From CAJPSE01 sp963514535 (GTDB lineage: Bacteria > Synergistota > Synergistia > Synergistales > Aminobacteriaceae), in NCBI GenBank assembly GCA_963514535.1, contig CAUPUB010000096.1, positions 1 through 8,888 of the forward strand: a DNA stretch of 8,888 nt, written 5' to 3'. Below the pieces are notes generated by a model that was not told the origin of the DNA, made no database searches, and saw only the letters and a list, made by a program, of their open reading frames with translations. The translations under genes and the position numbers were made by a program. Shown here piece by piece: positions 1 through 5,920 of the stretch. Each line of letters starts with the position of its first letter. The stretch's first letter is position 1.

Positions 1-55
1 GAGATAATGGTTCGCCATATTCCGCACCTCGCAGAGGATGAAATTCCTTTATCCT

Positions 56-108
56 GCTAGATTGTCAAGCCAAATGCAACAGGCAAATTGAAAAAGGCCT
101 CCTTAGGG
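56..108 (-). repeat. IS30-family 3' end, left copy of a direct repeat
   Basis: These 53 bases match 8836-8888 with three mismatches by eye. Similarity starts sharply at GCTAGATTGTCAAGCC and is absent on the outer side (1-55 versus 8783-8835), which places the terminus of the insertion sequence at about 56. The transposase stop codon is inside the terminal bases. Bases 1-55 show nothing else I can recognise. Confidence 0.8.
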
Positions 109-476
109 GTACGAAAGCCGAGACACTTTCTTGGACGGTTGTTCAGCCGTTCTACAATTCGTAGAACATCATCGTTCCGCACCTCTCGGAAACCGATCCC
201 CTTGGGCAAAGAGCGCGCGAATGAGTCCGTTCGTGTTGATAAAGAATCTAAGCGACCGACACAACTCACTTCGTTCGTTGGTCGTCTGCTTATTTCATTC
301 GTACCACGCTCCCAGGGGCTGTGGGGATGGGCGAAGTACGCAGGGACCCCTAAAGCAGCGGATACTTCCTTGTGTCGCGCAAACTCCTTTCCGTTGTCCG
401 TCGTCAGGGTGCGGCACTCCACCCCCTCGAGCAGACGGATCAGAGCAGCCTGGACAGCGGACGCCGTCTTATCCTC
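57..476 (-). pseudogene. IS30-family transposase, C-terminal fragment with internal insertion
   Basis: This is the C-terminal part of an IS30-type DDE transposase. The second catalytic Asp lies in TTDNGKEFA, followed by YFAHPHSPWERGTNE, whose last Glu fits the D(33)E spacing. The family signature NNRPRKCLGFRTPKEAF comes near the end. An open frame using GTG runs from 422, and similarity in the same frame continues upstream to about 476 (KTASAVQAALIRLLEG). The N-terminal helix-turn-helix half and first Asp are missing, so it cannot be a working transposase alone. Directly after the catalytic Glu the expected NTNGLIR..FPKG segment is replaced by a 19-codon-longer stretch containing a palindromic repeat. 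The stop codon (57-59) lies at the probable end of the element. IS30 assignment is secure; the boundary near 476 is inferred. Confidence 0.88.
250..293. repeat. Imperfect palindromic repeat, copy 1 (REP-like)
   Basis: The sequence begins AAGCGACC and ends GTCTGCTTAT, with arms that pair imperfectly around ACTTCGTTCGTTGG. A second copy at 8574-8618 has the same ends and the same core pattern (CAACTCGCTTCCGCTCGTTGG), roughly 80% identical by eye. This copy interrupts the IS30 transposase frame, so it is an insertion and not part of the coding sequence. It resembles small interspersed palindromes spread by transposition or RNA-hairpin mechanisms. I cannot name a family. Confidence 0.65.
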
Positions 477-682
477 TGGCCGTGAATGCGCATGGTATGC
501 CGGTCCGAATCCTTGTTACAGAGGCTACCCGGTCGGATTGCCACGAGGCCTGTAAGTTGATTGAAGGGATCGATGCCGCCAATCTGTTTGTGGACCGTGC
601 CTACGATACGAACGAGATCGTGGGGGCGGCGCAGGCGGCAGGATTTGTTGCCGCGGTGCAAATTCGCTGCATTGCTCTTTAG
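476..682 (+). pseudogene. IS5-family transposase fragment
   Basis: The frame reads LAVNAHGMPVRILVTE, then CKLIEGIDAANLFVDRAYDTNEIV. This is the region around the second catalytic Asp of IS5-family transposases, where the usual pattern is DAHGMPVR..VT...DC..A..LI.G......L.DRGYD. About 60 codons are recognisable. The homologous part ends near 655 (GFVAAVQI in place of the usual ..VIPPKKNR), and a stop follows at 680-682. The N-terminal and C-terminal catalytic parts are both missing. The fragment begins exactly where the antisense IS30 fragment ends (about 476), suggesting one element inserted into, or recombined with, the other. From 683 to 773, downstream of the regulator gene, I see nothing recognisable. 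Confidence 0.72.
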
Positions 683-773
683 GCTAACATCTTGTGACGA
701 CACTATCCAGTATAAATAGGGCTTGCTTGGAGAGTCCGCGCTTGGCCCCGTTGGCGGCCTCCGTCCTTTCGCC

Positions 774-1139
774 CTACGCGCCTCCGTCGGGAATGGAGGC
801 TAGTGCGGGGTCCGCTGCAGTCCCCATTCCGGCCCTGTAGCGCGTTCCCCACTCCAGCATAGCCTCCAGTACCGGCTGCAGGCTGCGCCCGGTCTCCGTC
901 AGCGCGTACTCCACCCGGGGCGGCACCTCCGCGTAGACGGTTCGGGTCAGCAGCCCCGCCTCCTCCATTTGGCGCAGGTTGGCCGTCAGCACCTTCTGGC
1001 TGACGCCGCCCAGCAGCTTCTTCAATTCTCCGAAACGCTTGACTCCGCCCAACAGATCCCAGAGGATCAGCACCTTCCAGCGGTTGGAGATCAGCGTCAA
1101 AGTCGTCTCGATCGGGCAGTCCGGCATGTCCTTTTTCAT
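774..1139 (-). CDS. HxlR-family winged-helix transcriptional regulator
   Basis: This 121-residue protein is almost entirely one HxlR-type winged helix-turn-helix domain. Family landmarks are CPIETTLTLISNRWKVLILW (residues 8-27), the recognition region RFGELKKLLGGVSQKVLTANLRQMEEAGLL, and the wing VYAEVPPRVEYALTETGRSL. Cys8 is at the N-terminal position that acts as the redox or electrophile sensor in relatives such as YodB and HypR. The usual family length is 100-120 residues, so it looks complete. AGGTGG lies about seven bases before the ATG. It is transcribed divergently from the macrodomain-SDR fusion gene. HxlR regulators next to divergent NAD(P)-binding oxidoreductases are common and usually respond to reactive electrophiles or disulfide stress. 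Control of the neighbouring gene and of itself is inferred. Confidence 0.93.
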   Translation of the reverse strand: MKKDMPDCPIETTLTLISNRWKVLILWDLLGGVKRFGELKKLLGGVSQKVLTANLRQMEEAGLLTRTVYAEVPPRVEYALTETGRSLQPVLEAMLEWGTRYRAGMGTAADPALASIPDGGA

Positions 1140-1160
1140 CTCAAACCACCTGTTCGCACA

Positions 1161-1189
1161 ATGGTATCTTTTTGGTACCTACAGAACAA
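1161..1189 (-). promoter_or_regulatory. Probable hxlR-type gene promoter with direct-repeat operator
   Basis: On the minus strand TTGTTC (1189-1184) and TACCAT (1166-1161) are 17 bases apart, a plausible -35/-10 pair in front of the regulator. On the plus strand TGGTATC (1162-1168) and TGGTACC (1173-1179) form a direct repeat spaced one helical turn (11 bp) apart. It overlaps the spacer and -10, a suitable place for autoregulation. This is inference from sequence pattern only. Confidence 0.45.
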
Positions 1190-1201
1190 TAATGTGCCTG
1201 C

Positions 1202-1230
1202 TTTACATGGGATACTTGATGAGCTATTGT
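1202..1230 (+). promoter_or_regulatory. Probable promoter of the macrodomain-SDR gene
   Basis: TTTACA (1202-1207) and TATTGT (1225-1230) have a 17-base spacer and lie about 60 bases before the chosen GTG start at 1291. The region 1140-1260 is clearly richer in A+T than the flanking genes, as expected for a divergent promoter region. Confidence 0.4.
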
Positions 1231-1290
1231 AATGCAGAGGGACGACGGGGACAAGCCCCGTGCCCTAGGAAGCGGAAGGGCGGTGGTGTC

Positions 1291-2682
1291 GTGGATCGGA
1301 TCGGGAGTCGGATCGAGGACCAGGCCGGGAGGCTGGAGTACCTGCTTCGTTTTCTGCGGGACGAAAACCCGCGCTGCCGCGGCATGGAGATCCCGGACGA
1401 CGAGGGGGGCCGCCGGCGGCTCCTGCGGGCCCTGATGAACGTCCGTCCCCCCTGGCCCATCGGCGGGGACTTCCTGGAGGTGCAGGACGCCTATCTTCGG
1501 GAGGAGACGCGAAGGAAGGGAATCGTGGACGCGGAGGCGCTGCCCGTCGCGACGGAGGAGCCCGGCGCCTCATCCCTCGCGGTCTGGAGGGGCGACATCA
1601 CGACGCTGAGGGCGGACGCCGTCGTCAATGCCGCGAATGCCTCTCTGTTGGGGTGTTTTGTGCCCGGCCACGGGTGCATCGACAACGTCATCCACACCTA
1701 CGCCGGGGTCCAGCTCCGCCTCGAGTGCGACGCTCTGATGAGGCGGCAGGGCCACGAGGAGCCGACGGGCGGCGCGAAGATCACGGGGGCCTACAACCTG
1801 CCCAGCCGCCACATCGTCCACACGGTGGGACCGATCGTCGCCGACCGCCCGACGCGGAGGGACCGCGCCCTGCTCGCCGACTGCTATCGCTCCTGCCTGG
1901 AGCTTGCGCGCTCGCGCCGGCTCGTCAGCATCGTGTTCTGCTGCATCTCCACGGGAGAGTTCCATTTTCCGCAGCAGGAGGCCGCGGAGATCGCGGTGGA
2001 GACCGTCAGGAAGTTCCTGCGGGAACGGGGGACGGGAATAAGGGTTATTTTCGATGTGTTCAAGGTGGTTTGCGCCAATGGAAAGGCAGGACGCCTTATC
2101 GTCGAGGAGGCGGTGAAGAGAGGGCTGGACGTCACGGCCGTGGTGCGGGGGGAGAACAGGACGGCGGCGAAGCGGGCCATTCAAAAGGATATCTTCGACC
2201 TGACCGCCTCCGACCTGGAGGGGCTCGACGTGGTCGTGGACGCCTTCGGAGCCTGGACTCCGGAGAGCCTTCCGCAGCACGGCACCTCGCTGGAGCACCT
2301 GTGCAACCTCCTGAGTGGCCGAAACACGAGGCTGCTGGTCGTCGGCGGGGCGGGGAGCCTCTACGTGAACCCCGGGCACACGACGCAACTGATGGACGGG
2401 GCCGATTTTCCGGAGGTCTACAAGCCGCTCGCGTCCGCCATGGGCAAGGCTTTGGGGGAGCTCCGCTCCCGAGACGACGTGAGGTGGACCTACGTCAGCC
2501 CCGCCGCGGATTTCCAGGCCGAGGGGCCGAGGACCGGCAAGTACATCCTGGGCGGAGAGGAGCTGACCCTGGGCTCCAGGGGCGAGAGCGTAATCAGCTA
2601 CGCCGACTATGCCATCGCCATGGTGGACGAGGCCGTGAAGGGAGACCATATCCGGCAGAGGATCTCCGTCGTGGCAGAGTGA
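1291..2682 (+). CDS. Fused macrodomain protein-ADP-ribose hydrolase / NAD(P)-binding SDR
   Basis: The 463-residue frame joins two proteins. Residues 1-258 match the zinc-dependent macrodomain ADP-ribose hydrolase family: a helical N-terminal part (RLEYLLRFLRDENP, then PWPIGGDFLEVQDAYL), AVWRGDITTLRADAVVNAAN, the putative metal-site region LGCFVPGHGCID, GHEEPTGGAKIT, and CCISTGEFHFP. These enzymes remove ADP-ribose from proteins. The macrodomain ends at VIFDVFK, about a dozen residues short of the usual C-terminus. Residues 259-463 are an almost complete atypical SDR: VVCANGKAG dinucleotide-binding loop, DVVVDAFGAWTPE, LLVVGGAGSLYVNP, WTYVSPAADFQAEG, SYADYAIAMVDEA. It lacks only its first few residues. 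GTG at 1291 was chosen because GGAAGGG lies ten bases upstream and longer in-frame starts overlap the promoter or the divergent gene. A GTG at 2056 could restart the SDR alone. A sequencing or assembly deletion joining two genes is possible. Confidence 0.82.
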   Translation: MDRIGSRIEDQAGRLEYLLRFLRDENPRCRGMEIPDDEGGRRRLLRALMNVRPPWPIGGDFLEVQDAYLREETRRKGIVDAEALPVATEEPGASSLAVWRGDITTLRADAVVNAANASLLGCFVPGHGCIDNVIHTYAGVQLRLECDALMRRQGHEEPTGGAKITGAYNLPSRHIVHTVGPIVADRPTRRDRALLADCYRSCLELARSRRLVSIVFCCISTGEFHFPQQEAAEIAVETVRKFLRERGTGIRVIFDVFKVVCANGKAGRLIVEEAVKRGLDVTAVVRGENRTAAKRAIQKDIFDLTASDLEGLDVVVDAFGAWTPESLPQHGTSLEHLCNLLSGRNTRLLVVGGAGSLYVNPGHTTQLMDGADFPEVYKPLASAMGKALGELRSRDDVRWTYVSPAADFQAEGPRTGKYILGGEELTLGSRGESVISYADYAIAMVDEAVKGDHIRQRISVVAE

Positions 2683-2716
2683 GCGCGGCCTGGTTCCCCC
2701 GCTGTCGTAAAACCGT

Positions 2717-2756
2717 AAGGAGGATAGGTCCCTGCCGGGGCCGCTCCTCCTTTTTT
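2717..2756 (+). terminator. Rho-independent terminator of the fusion gene
   Basis: AAGGAGGA at 2717-2724 pairs with TCCTCCTT ending at 2752, with extra inner pairing between TCCC and GGGG. A run of six T (2751-2756) follows. It starts 34 bases after the stop codon. Confidence 0.82.
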
Positions 2757-2782
2757 ATGCTGTAGCGCGACAAACTACTCAA

Positions 2783-2815
2783 ACAAGAAAAAAGGGACGA
2801 CCTCTGTCGCCCCTT
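2783..2815 (-). terminator. Rho-independent terminator downstream of tRNA-Leu
   Basis: On the minus strand AAGGGGCGAC, loop AGAG, GTCGTCCCTT forms a 10-bp stem with one G-U pair. It is followed by a T-rich tract (complement of 2787-2793). It is about 70 bases past the tRNA 3' end and points away from the fusion gene. Confidence 0.82.
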
Positions 2816-2887
2816 AATACCTTCAAAACACCGAAGATAAAACCCTTTTCTCTGCAAGGATAAGCACCCTCGGCGCTCTCTTTCTGA

Positions 2888-2974
2888 TGGTGCGGAGGGG
2901 GAGAATCGAACTCCCACAGCTTTACAGCCACAAGATCCTTAGTCTTGCGCGTCTACCAATTCCGCCACCCCCGC
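2888..2974 (-). tRNA. tRNA-Leu, anticodon AAG as written
   Basis: The 87-nt sequence folds as a class II tRNA. The acceptor stem is GCGGGGG with CCTCCGC (one G-U pair), then discriminator A and an encoded CCA. The D-arm TGGCGGAATTGGTAGACGC is typical of leucine tRNAs. The anticodon stem is CAAGA/TCTTG, there is an extra arm with GCT/AGC pairing, and the T-arm is GGGAG-TTCGATT-CTCCC. The seven-base anticodon loop is CTAAGGA, giving anticodon A34-A35-G36 (bases 2940-2938), which would decode CUU. Bacterial leucine tRNAs of this box normally carry GAG, and CTGAGGA would be the expected loop, so this looks like a G34-to-A34 change. G37 is kept. Identity as tRNA-Leu is secure; use of the anticodon in vivo is unknown. 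Confidence 0.95.
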
Positions 2975-2986
2975 AAAACAGGAAAT

Positions 2987-3014
2987 ATTATACCGTCTAT
3001 CGCAAGAACGTCAA
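2987..3014 (-). promoter_or_regulatory. Strong promoter of tRNA-Leu
   Basis: On the minus strand TTGACG (3014-3009) and a perfect TATAAT (2992-2987) are 16 bases apart, and the -10 ends 12 bases before the first tRNA base. This is the best sigma70-type promoter in the window, and shows the tRNA is transcribed separately from the oxidoreductase operon upstream. Confidence 0.85.
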
Positions 3015-3063
3015 GGGGAATGTCGTTGCCGAGTGACGATATCCTCCCTCCGCGCTGGAGCGG

Positions 3064-3122
3064 AAGAAAAGCGGAGAAGTGCCGCCCCTTGTTTTCCAAC
3101 CCCGGGGCCGGTACTCCTCCGC
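3064..3122 (-). terminator. Probable terminator of the def-fmt-oxidoreductase operon
   Basis: On the minus strand GCGGAGGAGT (3122-3113) pairs with ACTTCTCCGC (3080-3071), nine Watson-Crick pairs and one G-U. GC-rich inner pairing (GGCCCC with GGGGC) is possible, and a TTTTCTT tail follows. It is 42 bases beyond the gamma-subunit stop. The loop is large, so efficiency is uncertain. Confidence 0.6.
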
Positions 3123-3163
3123 CTTCGTAAGCATCCTATCGTGTTTCTTTAGAATTGGAGGCC

Positions 3164-3730
3164 TTACTTCACAATAGCCTTGCCCGCTTCGTAGGCCTTC
3201 AGGTTCATGGGCAGGAACTGCGGCTTCTTCTTGCCCAGCTTCTCCTTGATCATCTCGATGCACATTGAGTCGCTCACCATATCGGTAGCCGCGACGAGGG
3301 TCCCCAGCATCACGATGTTGGCCACCTTGTCGCTGCCGGTCTCGCTGGCAATCTTATTGGCTGGAACAGCGATGGTGCGGATATCGCTGCGGACGTTCTC
3401 CCCCTCCAGCTTGACCAGGTCGCTGTTGTAGATCAGGACCCCGCCCTTCTTGACGTCGTTCTTGAACTTGGTCAGGGACGGCTGGGTCATCACCACCACA
3501 GCATCCGCATCGGAGACAACCGGGGACCCCACCTTCTCGTCGGAGATGACGACGCTGCAGTTGGCCGTGCCGCCCCGCATCTCGGGCCCATAGGAGGGCA
3601 GCCAGGAGACGTTGCGCCCCTCCGCGTTGCCCGTGTGGGCGATCAGCTGGCCCACCACCATCACTCCCTGCCCGCCGAACCCCGCCGCAACCAGCGTGCG
3701 CTCGAACTTCTTTCCTCCGTTGTCCGCCAT
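3164..3730 (-). CDS. korC: 2-oxoacid:ferredoxin oxidoreductase, gamma subunit
   Basis: The 188-residue protein is a single pyruvate:ferredoxin/flavodoxin oxidoreductase gamma domain. It has the AGFGGQGVMVVGQLIA loop (residues 16-31), WLPSYGPEMRGGTANCSVVISD (43-64), then the strand-rich core VVSDADAVVVMTQPSL and the MLGTLVAAT segment. Length is normal for a stand-alone gamma subunit. It works in the cytoplasm with the alpha, beta and ferredoxin subunits encoded just upstream, oxidising a 2-oxoacid with CoA to acyl-CoA, CO2 and reduced ferredoxin. The ATG at 3730 was preferred over one 36 bases earlier because GAGGAGGGC lies just before it and the longer start overlaps the beta gene. It begins 13 bases after the beta stop and is the last gene of the operon. 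Confidence 0.93.
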   Translation of the reverse strand: MADNGGKKFERTLVAAGFGGQGVMVVGQLIAHTGNAEGRNVSWLPSYGPEMRGGTANCSVVISDEKVGSPVVSDADAVVVMTQPSLTKFKNDVKKGGVLIYNSDLVKLEGENVRSDIRTIAVPANKIASETGSDKVANIVMLGTLVAATDMVSDSMCIEMIKEKLGKKKPQFLPMNLKAYEAGKAIVK

Positions 3731-3743
3731 GTCCTCGCCCTCC

Positions 3744-4490
3744 TCACTCGAAATCCTTCTTGACACCCAGAGGGTAATAGGGAATCAGGTTCTCGTCCGC
3801 CCACTTCAGGGCATCCACGGGACGCATGCCCCAGTTGGTCGGGCAGGTCGAGAGCACCTCGACGAAGGAGAATCCCTTCTTGTCCACCTGATTCTTGAAG
3901 GCCTTCTTGATCGCTGCCTTGGCCTGCATGATGTACTTGGGCTGGGAGAGCGCCACGCGCTCGATGTAGGCCGGACCGGCCAGGGTGGCCAGCATCTCGC
4001 TCACCCGGATGGGGTACCCGCTCACCTTGGCGTCGCGCCCCCCGATGCAGGTGGTCGCCCTCTGGCCCAGGAGCGTCGTGGGCGCCATCTGGCCTCCGGT
4101 CATGCCGTAGATGGCGTTGTTGATGAAGATAATCGTCAGGGGCCAGGCCCGGTTGACCGCGTGAACGACCTCCCCCATTCCGATCGAGGCCAGGTCGCCG
4201 TCGCCCTGATAGGAAAAGACGATCTTGTCGGGCCTGACGGCCTTGATCCCGTAGGCAAGGACGGGAGCGCGGCCGTGGGCGGCCTCGATGAAGTCCACGT
4301 CGATGTACTGGTGCATGACGACGGCACAGCCCACCGGGGCGATGCCGATCGTATCCTCCTGGATTCCCAGCTCGTCTATGGCCTCGCAGACCAGGCGGTG
4401 GGCCACGCCGTGCATACAGCCCGGGCAGTAGTGCGTGTGAACATCCCTCTGCCAGGTCTTCGTCATCTCAAAAACTTTCGTCTCGCTCAT
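3744..4490 (-). CDS. korB: 2-oxoacid:ferredoxin oxidoreductase, beta (thiamine diphosphate) subunit
   Basis: The 248-residue protein carries the ThDP-binding signature GDGDLASIGMGEVV (from residue 96) ending at NN (124-125), which holds the Mg-diphosphate. YCPGCMHG (21-28) is the family's N-terminal CPGC element, and GIAPVGCAV and AAHGRAPVLAYGIK are also typical. It forms the catalytic site together with the alpha subunit. Length suits a KorB/VorA-type beta subunit without the extra ferredoxin domain of longer enzymes, matching the separate ferredoxin gene in this operon. AAGGAGG overlaps the alpha stop codon and precedes the ATG at 4490, so translation is probably coupled. A longer open frame upstream (to 4721) only reads through the alpha gene out of frame. 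Substrate (2-oxoglutarate versus branched-chain 2-oxoacids) cannot be settled here. Confidence 0.94.
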   Translation of the reverse strand: MSETKVFEMTKTWQRDVHTHYCPGCMHGVAHRLVCEAIDELGIQEDTIGIAPVGCAVVMHQYIDVDFIEAAHGRAPVLAYGIKAVRPDKIVFSYQGDGDLASIGMGEVVHAVNRAWPLTIIFINNAIYGMTGGQMAPTTLLGQRATTCIGGRDAKVSGYPIRVSEMLATLAGPAYIERVALSQPKYIMQAKAAIKKAFKNQVDKKGFSFVEVLSTCPTNWGMRPVDALKWADENLIPYYPLGVKKDFE

Positions 4491-4507
4491 CTTCTCGCCC
4501 CCTCCTT

Positions 4508-5575
4508 CTACTTCTTCCCGAGCAGTTCCCTGCACTTGTCCTCGATCTCGTGCACGGAAGGCGTGAAGCCGCCCCACCGGCCGTAGGTCTCCACGGGCAG
4601 CCGGCACTCGGTCGATATCCTGACGTCGTCGAGCATCTGATACTCCGAGCTCATCTCCACGTCCAGTAGCAGCTTGACCGAGGCGGGCAGATCCCTGAAG
4701 CCCTTCACCGGATAGGGCCACAGGGTGATGGGCCGGATCAGCCCCACCTTGAGCCCATCATTCCTCAGGCGATCTATGGCCGTCCGGGCCATGCGGCTCG
4801 TCGTTCCATAGGCGGCGATCACCAGCTCCGCGTCCTCCACCAGGTAGCGCTCGACCCGCTGCTCGTTCTCGCGGATCTTCAGGTACTTCTGCTGGAGGTG
4901 CGTCACCTGGATCTCCAGGTCCTCGGGCTTCAGCTTGAGGTTGTAGACGATCGTACGCGCACCGCCGCGCTCCTTGCGCCAGCCGAGGGCCCACTCCGCG
5001 TTGGACTTGGGATCCTCGATCGTGCGCGTCTCGATCTCGACGGCCTCCATCATCTGCCCCATGAAGCCGTCGGCCAGCACCATCACCGGCGTTCGGTACT
5101 TCTGGGAAAGATCGAACCCATCCTGGATCAGGTCTACGGCCTCCTGCAGGTTGTCGGGGGCCAGCACGATCATGCGGTAGTCCCCGTGCCCCGCGTTCCG
5201 CGTCGCCTGGAAGTAGTCGCCCTGAGCGGGCAGAATCCCGCCCAGTCCGGGGCCGGCCCGCATCACGTTGACGATGACGCAGGGCAGCTCGCCCATCGCG
5301 ATGTAGGACATTCCCTCCGCCATCAGGGAGATGCCGGGGCTCGACGACGTAGTCATCGCGCGATACCCCGTGGCCGCCCCCCCCATCAAGGCGTTGATGG
5401 ATGCAACCTCGCTCTCGCACTGGAGGAACACGCCTCCGACCTGCGGAAGGCGCGACGACATATACTCGGGAATCTCGTTCTGCGGCGTGATCGGATATCC
5501 ATAAAAATACCGACAACCCGCCTGAATGGCGGCCTCCGCAATAGCCTCCGTCCCCTTCATCAAAACTTTCGCCAT
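4508..5575 (-). CDS. vorB: 2-oxoacid:ferredoxin oxidoreductase, alpha subunit (VorB/KorA)
   Basis: The 355-residue protein matches the pyrimidine-binding (domain I/II) alpha subunit called VorB in branched-chain enzymes and KorA in 2-oxoglutarate enzymes. Landmarks are GCRYFYGYPITPQNEIPEYM (20-39, with the family Thr in PITP), CESEVASINALMGGAATG (53-70), TSSSPGISLMAEG (76-88), and GPGLGGILPAQGDYFQA (108-124). The C-terminal domain (VIAAYGTTSRMAR, LIRPITLWPYP) is the transketolase-C-like part. Length equals stand-alone VorB proteins, without a fused gamma domain. The overall style is closest to 3-methyl-2-oxobutanoate (VorB) proteins as I remember them, so a valine/branched-chain 2-oxoacid substrate is likely but unproven. 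GAGGGGGG precedes the ATG, and the gene starts 18 bases after the ferredoxin subunit. Confidence 0.94.
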   Translation of the reverse strand: MAKVLMKGTEAIAEAAIQAGCRYFYGYPITPQNEIPEYMSSRLPQVGGVFLQCESEVASINALMGGAATGYRAMTTSSSPGISLMAEGMSYIAMGELPCVIVNVMRAGPGLGGILPAQGDYFQATRNAGHGDYRMIVLAPDNLQEAVDLIQDGFDLSQKYRTPVMVLADGFMGQMMEAVEIETRTIEDPKSNAEWALGWRKERGGARTIVYNLKLKPEDLEIQVTHLQQKYLKIRENEQRVERYLVEDAELVIAAYGTTSRMARTAIDRLRNDGLKVGLIRPITLWPYPVKGFRDLPASVKLLLDVEMSSEYQMLDDVRISTECRLPVETYGRWGGFTPSVHEIEDKCRELLGKK

Positions 5576-5593
5576 TTTCGTCCCCCCTCGAGC

Positions 5594-5809
5594 TCACTCG
5601 TCGGTACGATAGACCGTCAGGACCACGTCCGGACAGATGCGGGCGCACAGCGCACAGGCGATGCATCCCTCCTGAGACTGCTCCACCGGGCGGTACCCCT
5701 TGGGGTTGATCCTGTCGGAAATACTCAGGACCTTCTTGGGGCAGACCGCCACACAAAGCCCGCAGCTCTTACAGTAATCCTCCCGAACCTCCACTCGTCC
5801 TTTCGCCAT
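5594..5809 (-). CDS. korD: 2-oxoacid:ferredoxin oxidoreductase, 2x[4Fe-4S] ferredoxin (delta) subunit
   Basis: This 71-residue ferredoxin-like protein has two complete CxxCxxCxxxCP motifs: CKSCGLCVAVCP (Cys13, 16, 19, 23) and CIACALCARICP (Cys49, 52, 55, 59). The middle segment VLSISDRINPKGYRPVE is the spacing found in KorD/VorD subunits. It passes electrons from the thiamine site in the alpha-beta core to free ferredoxin. The gene order delta-alpha-beta-gamma is the classic one for kor/vor operons. Two purine-rich GGAG stretches lie 8-20 bases before the ATG. It is separated from the preceding NTPase gene by 99 bases. I see no clear promoter there, so it may be read through from def or have a weak promoter of its own. 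Confidence 0.95.
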   Translation of the reverse strand: MAKGRVEVREDYCKSCGLCVAVCPKKVLSISDRINPKGYRPVEQSQEGCIACALCARICPDVVLTVYRTDE

Positions 5810-5887
5810 GTTTCCACGTCTCCTCTCCTGTTCGCTGACGTTGAAATGCGAATCCTCACCAAAACACGAAAAACCGATGCGCCTTGC

Positions 5888-5920
5888 TTTAAGCTCCTTT
5901 CCTTTAAGCTAAGCTCCTTT
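5888..5920. repeat. Short direct duplication at the NTPase stop codon
   Basis: TAAGCTCCTTT occurs at 5890-5900 and 5910-5920, and TTTAAGCT at 5888-5895 and 5903-5910. On the coding strand this gives two AAAGGAGCTTA units 20 bases apart. The first contains the end of the P-loop gene and its TAG stop, the second lies just after it. Each contains an AAAGGAG sequence like a ribosome-binding site with no obvious gene to serve, so slippage or duplication is the simplest origin. Confidence 0.6.

Noticed and set aside
131..475. Plus-strand open frame before the IS5 fragment
   Set aside because: This part is antisense to the IS30 fragment; only the segment after about 476 has real transposase motifs.
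979..1290. Longer N-terminus of the fusion protein from 979
   Set aside because: It would overlap the divergent HxlR gene and the whole promoter region. The translation before 1291 is not protein-like, and GTG 1291 has a suitable ribosome-binding site.
1291..2064. SirTM-linked reversible ADP-ribosylation operon
   Set aside because: This macrodomain type is often next to a SirTM sirtuin, a lipoyl-carrier GcvH-like protein and a lipoate ligase. None of these is in the window.
1570..2649. 359-codon open frame on the minus strand
   Set aside because: Shadow of the GC-rich fusion gene on the opposite strand. The plus-strand translation has clear family motifs throughout; this one has none.
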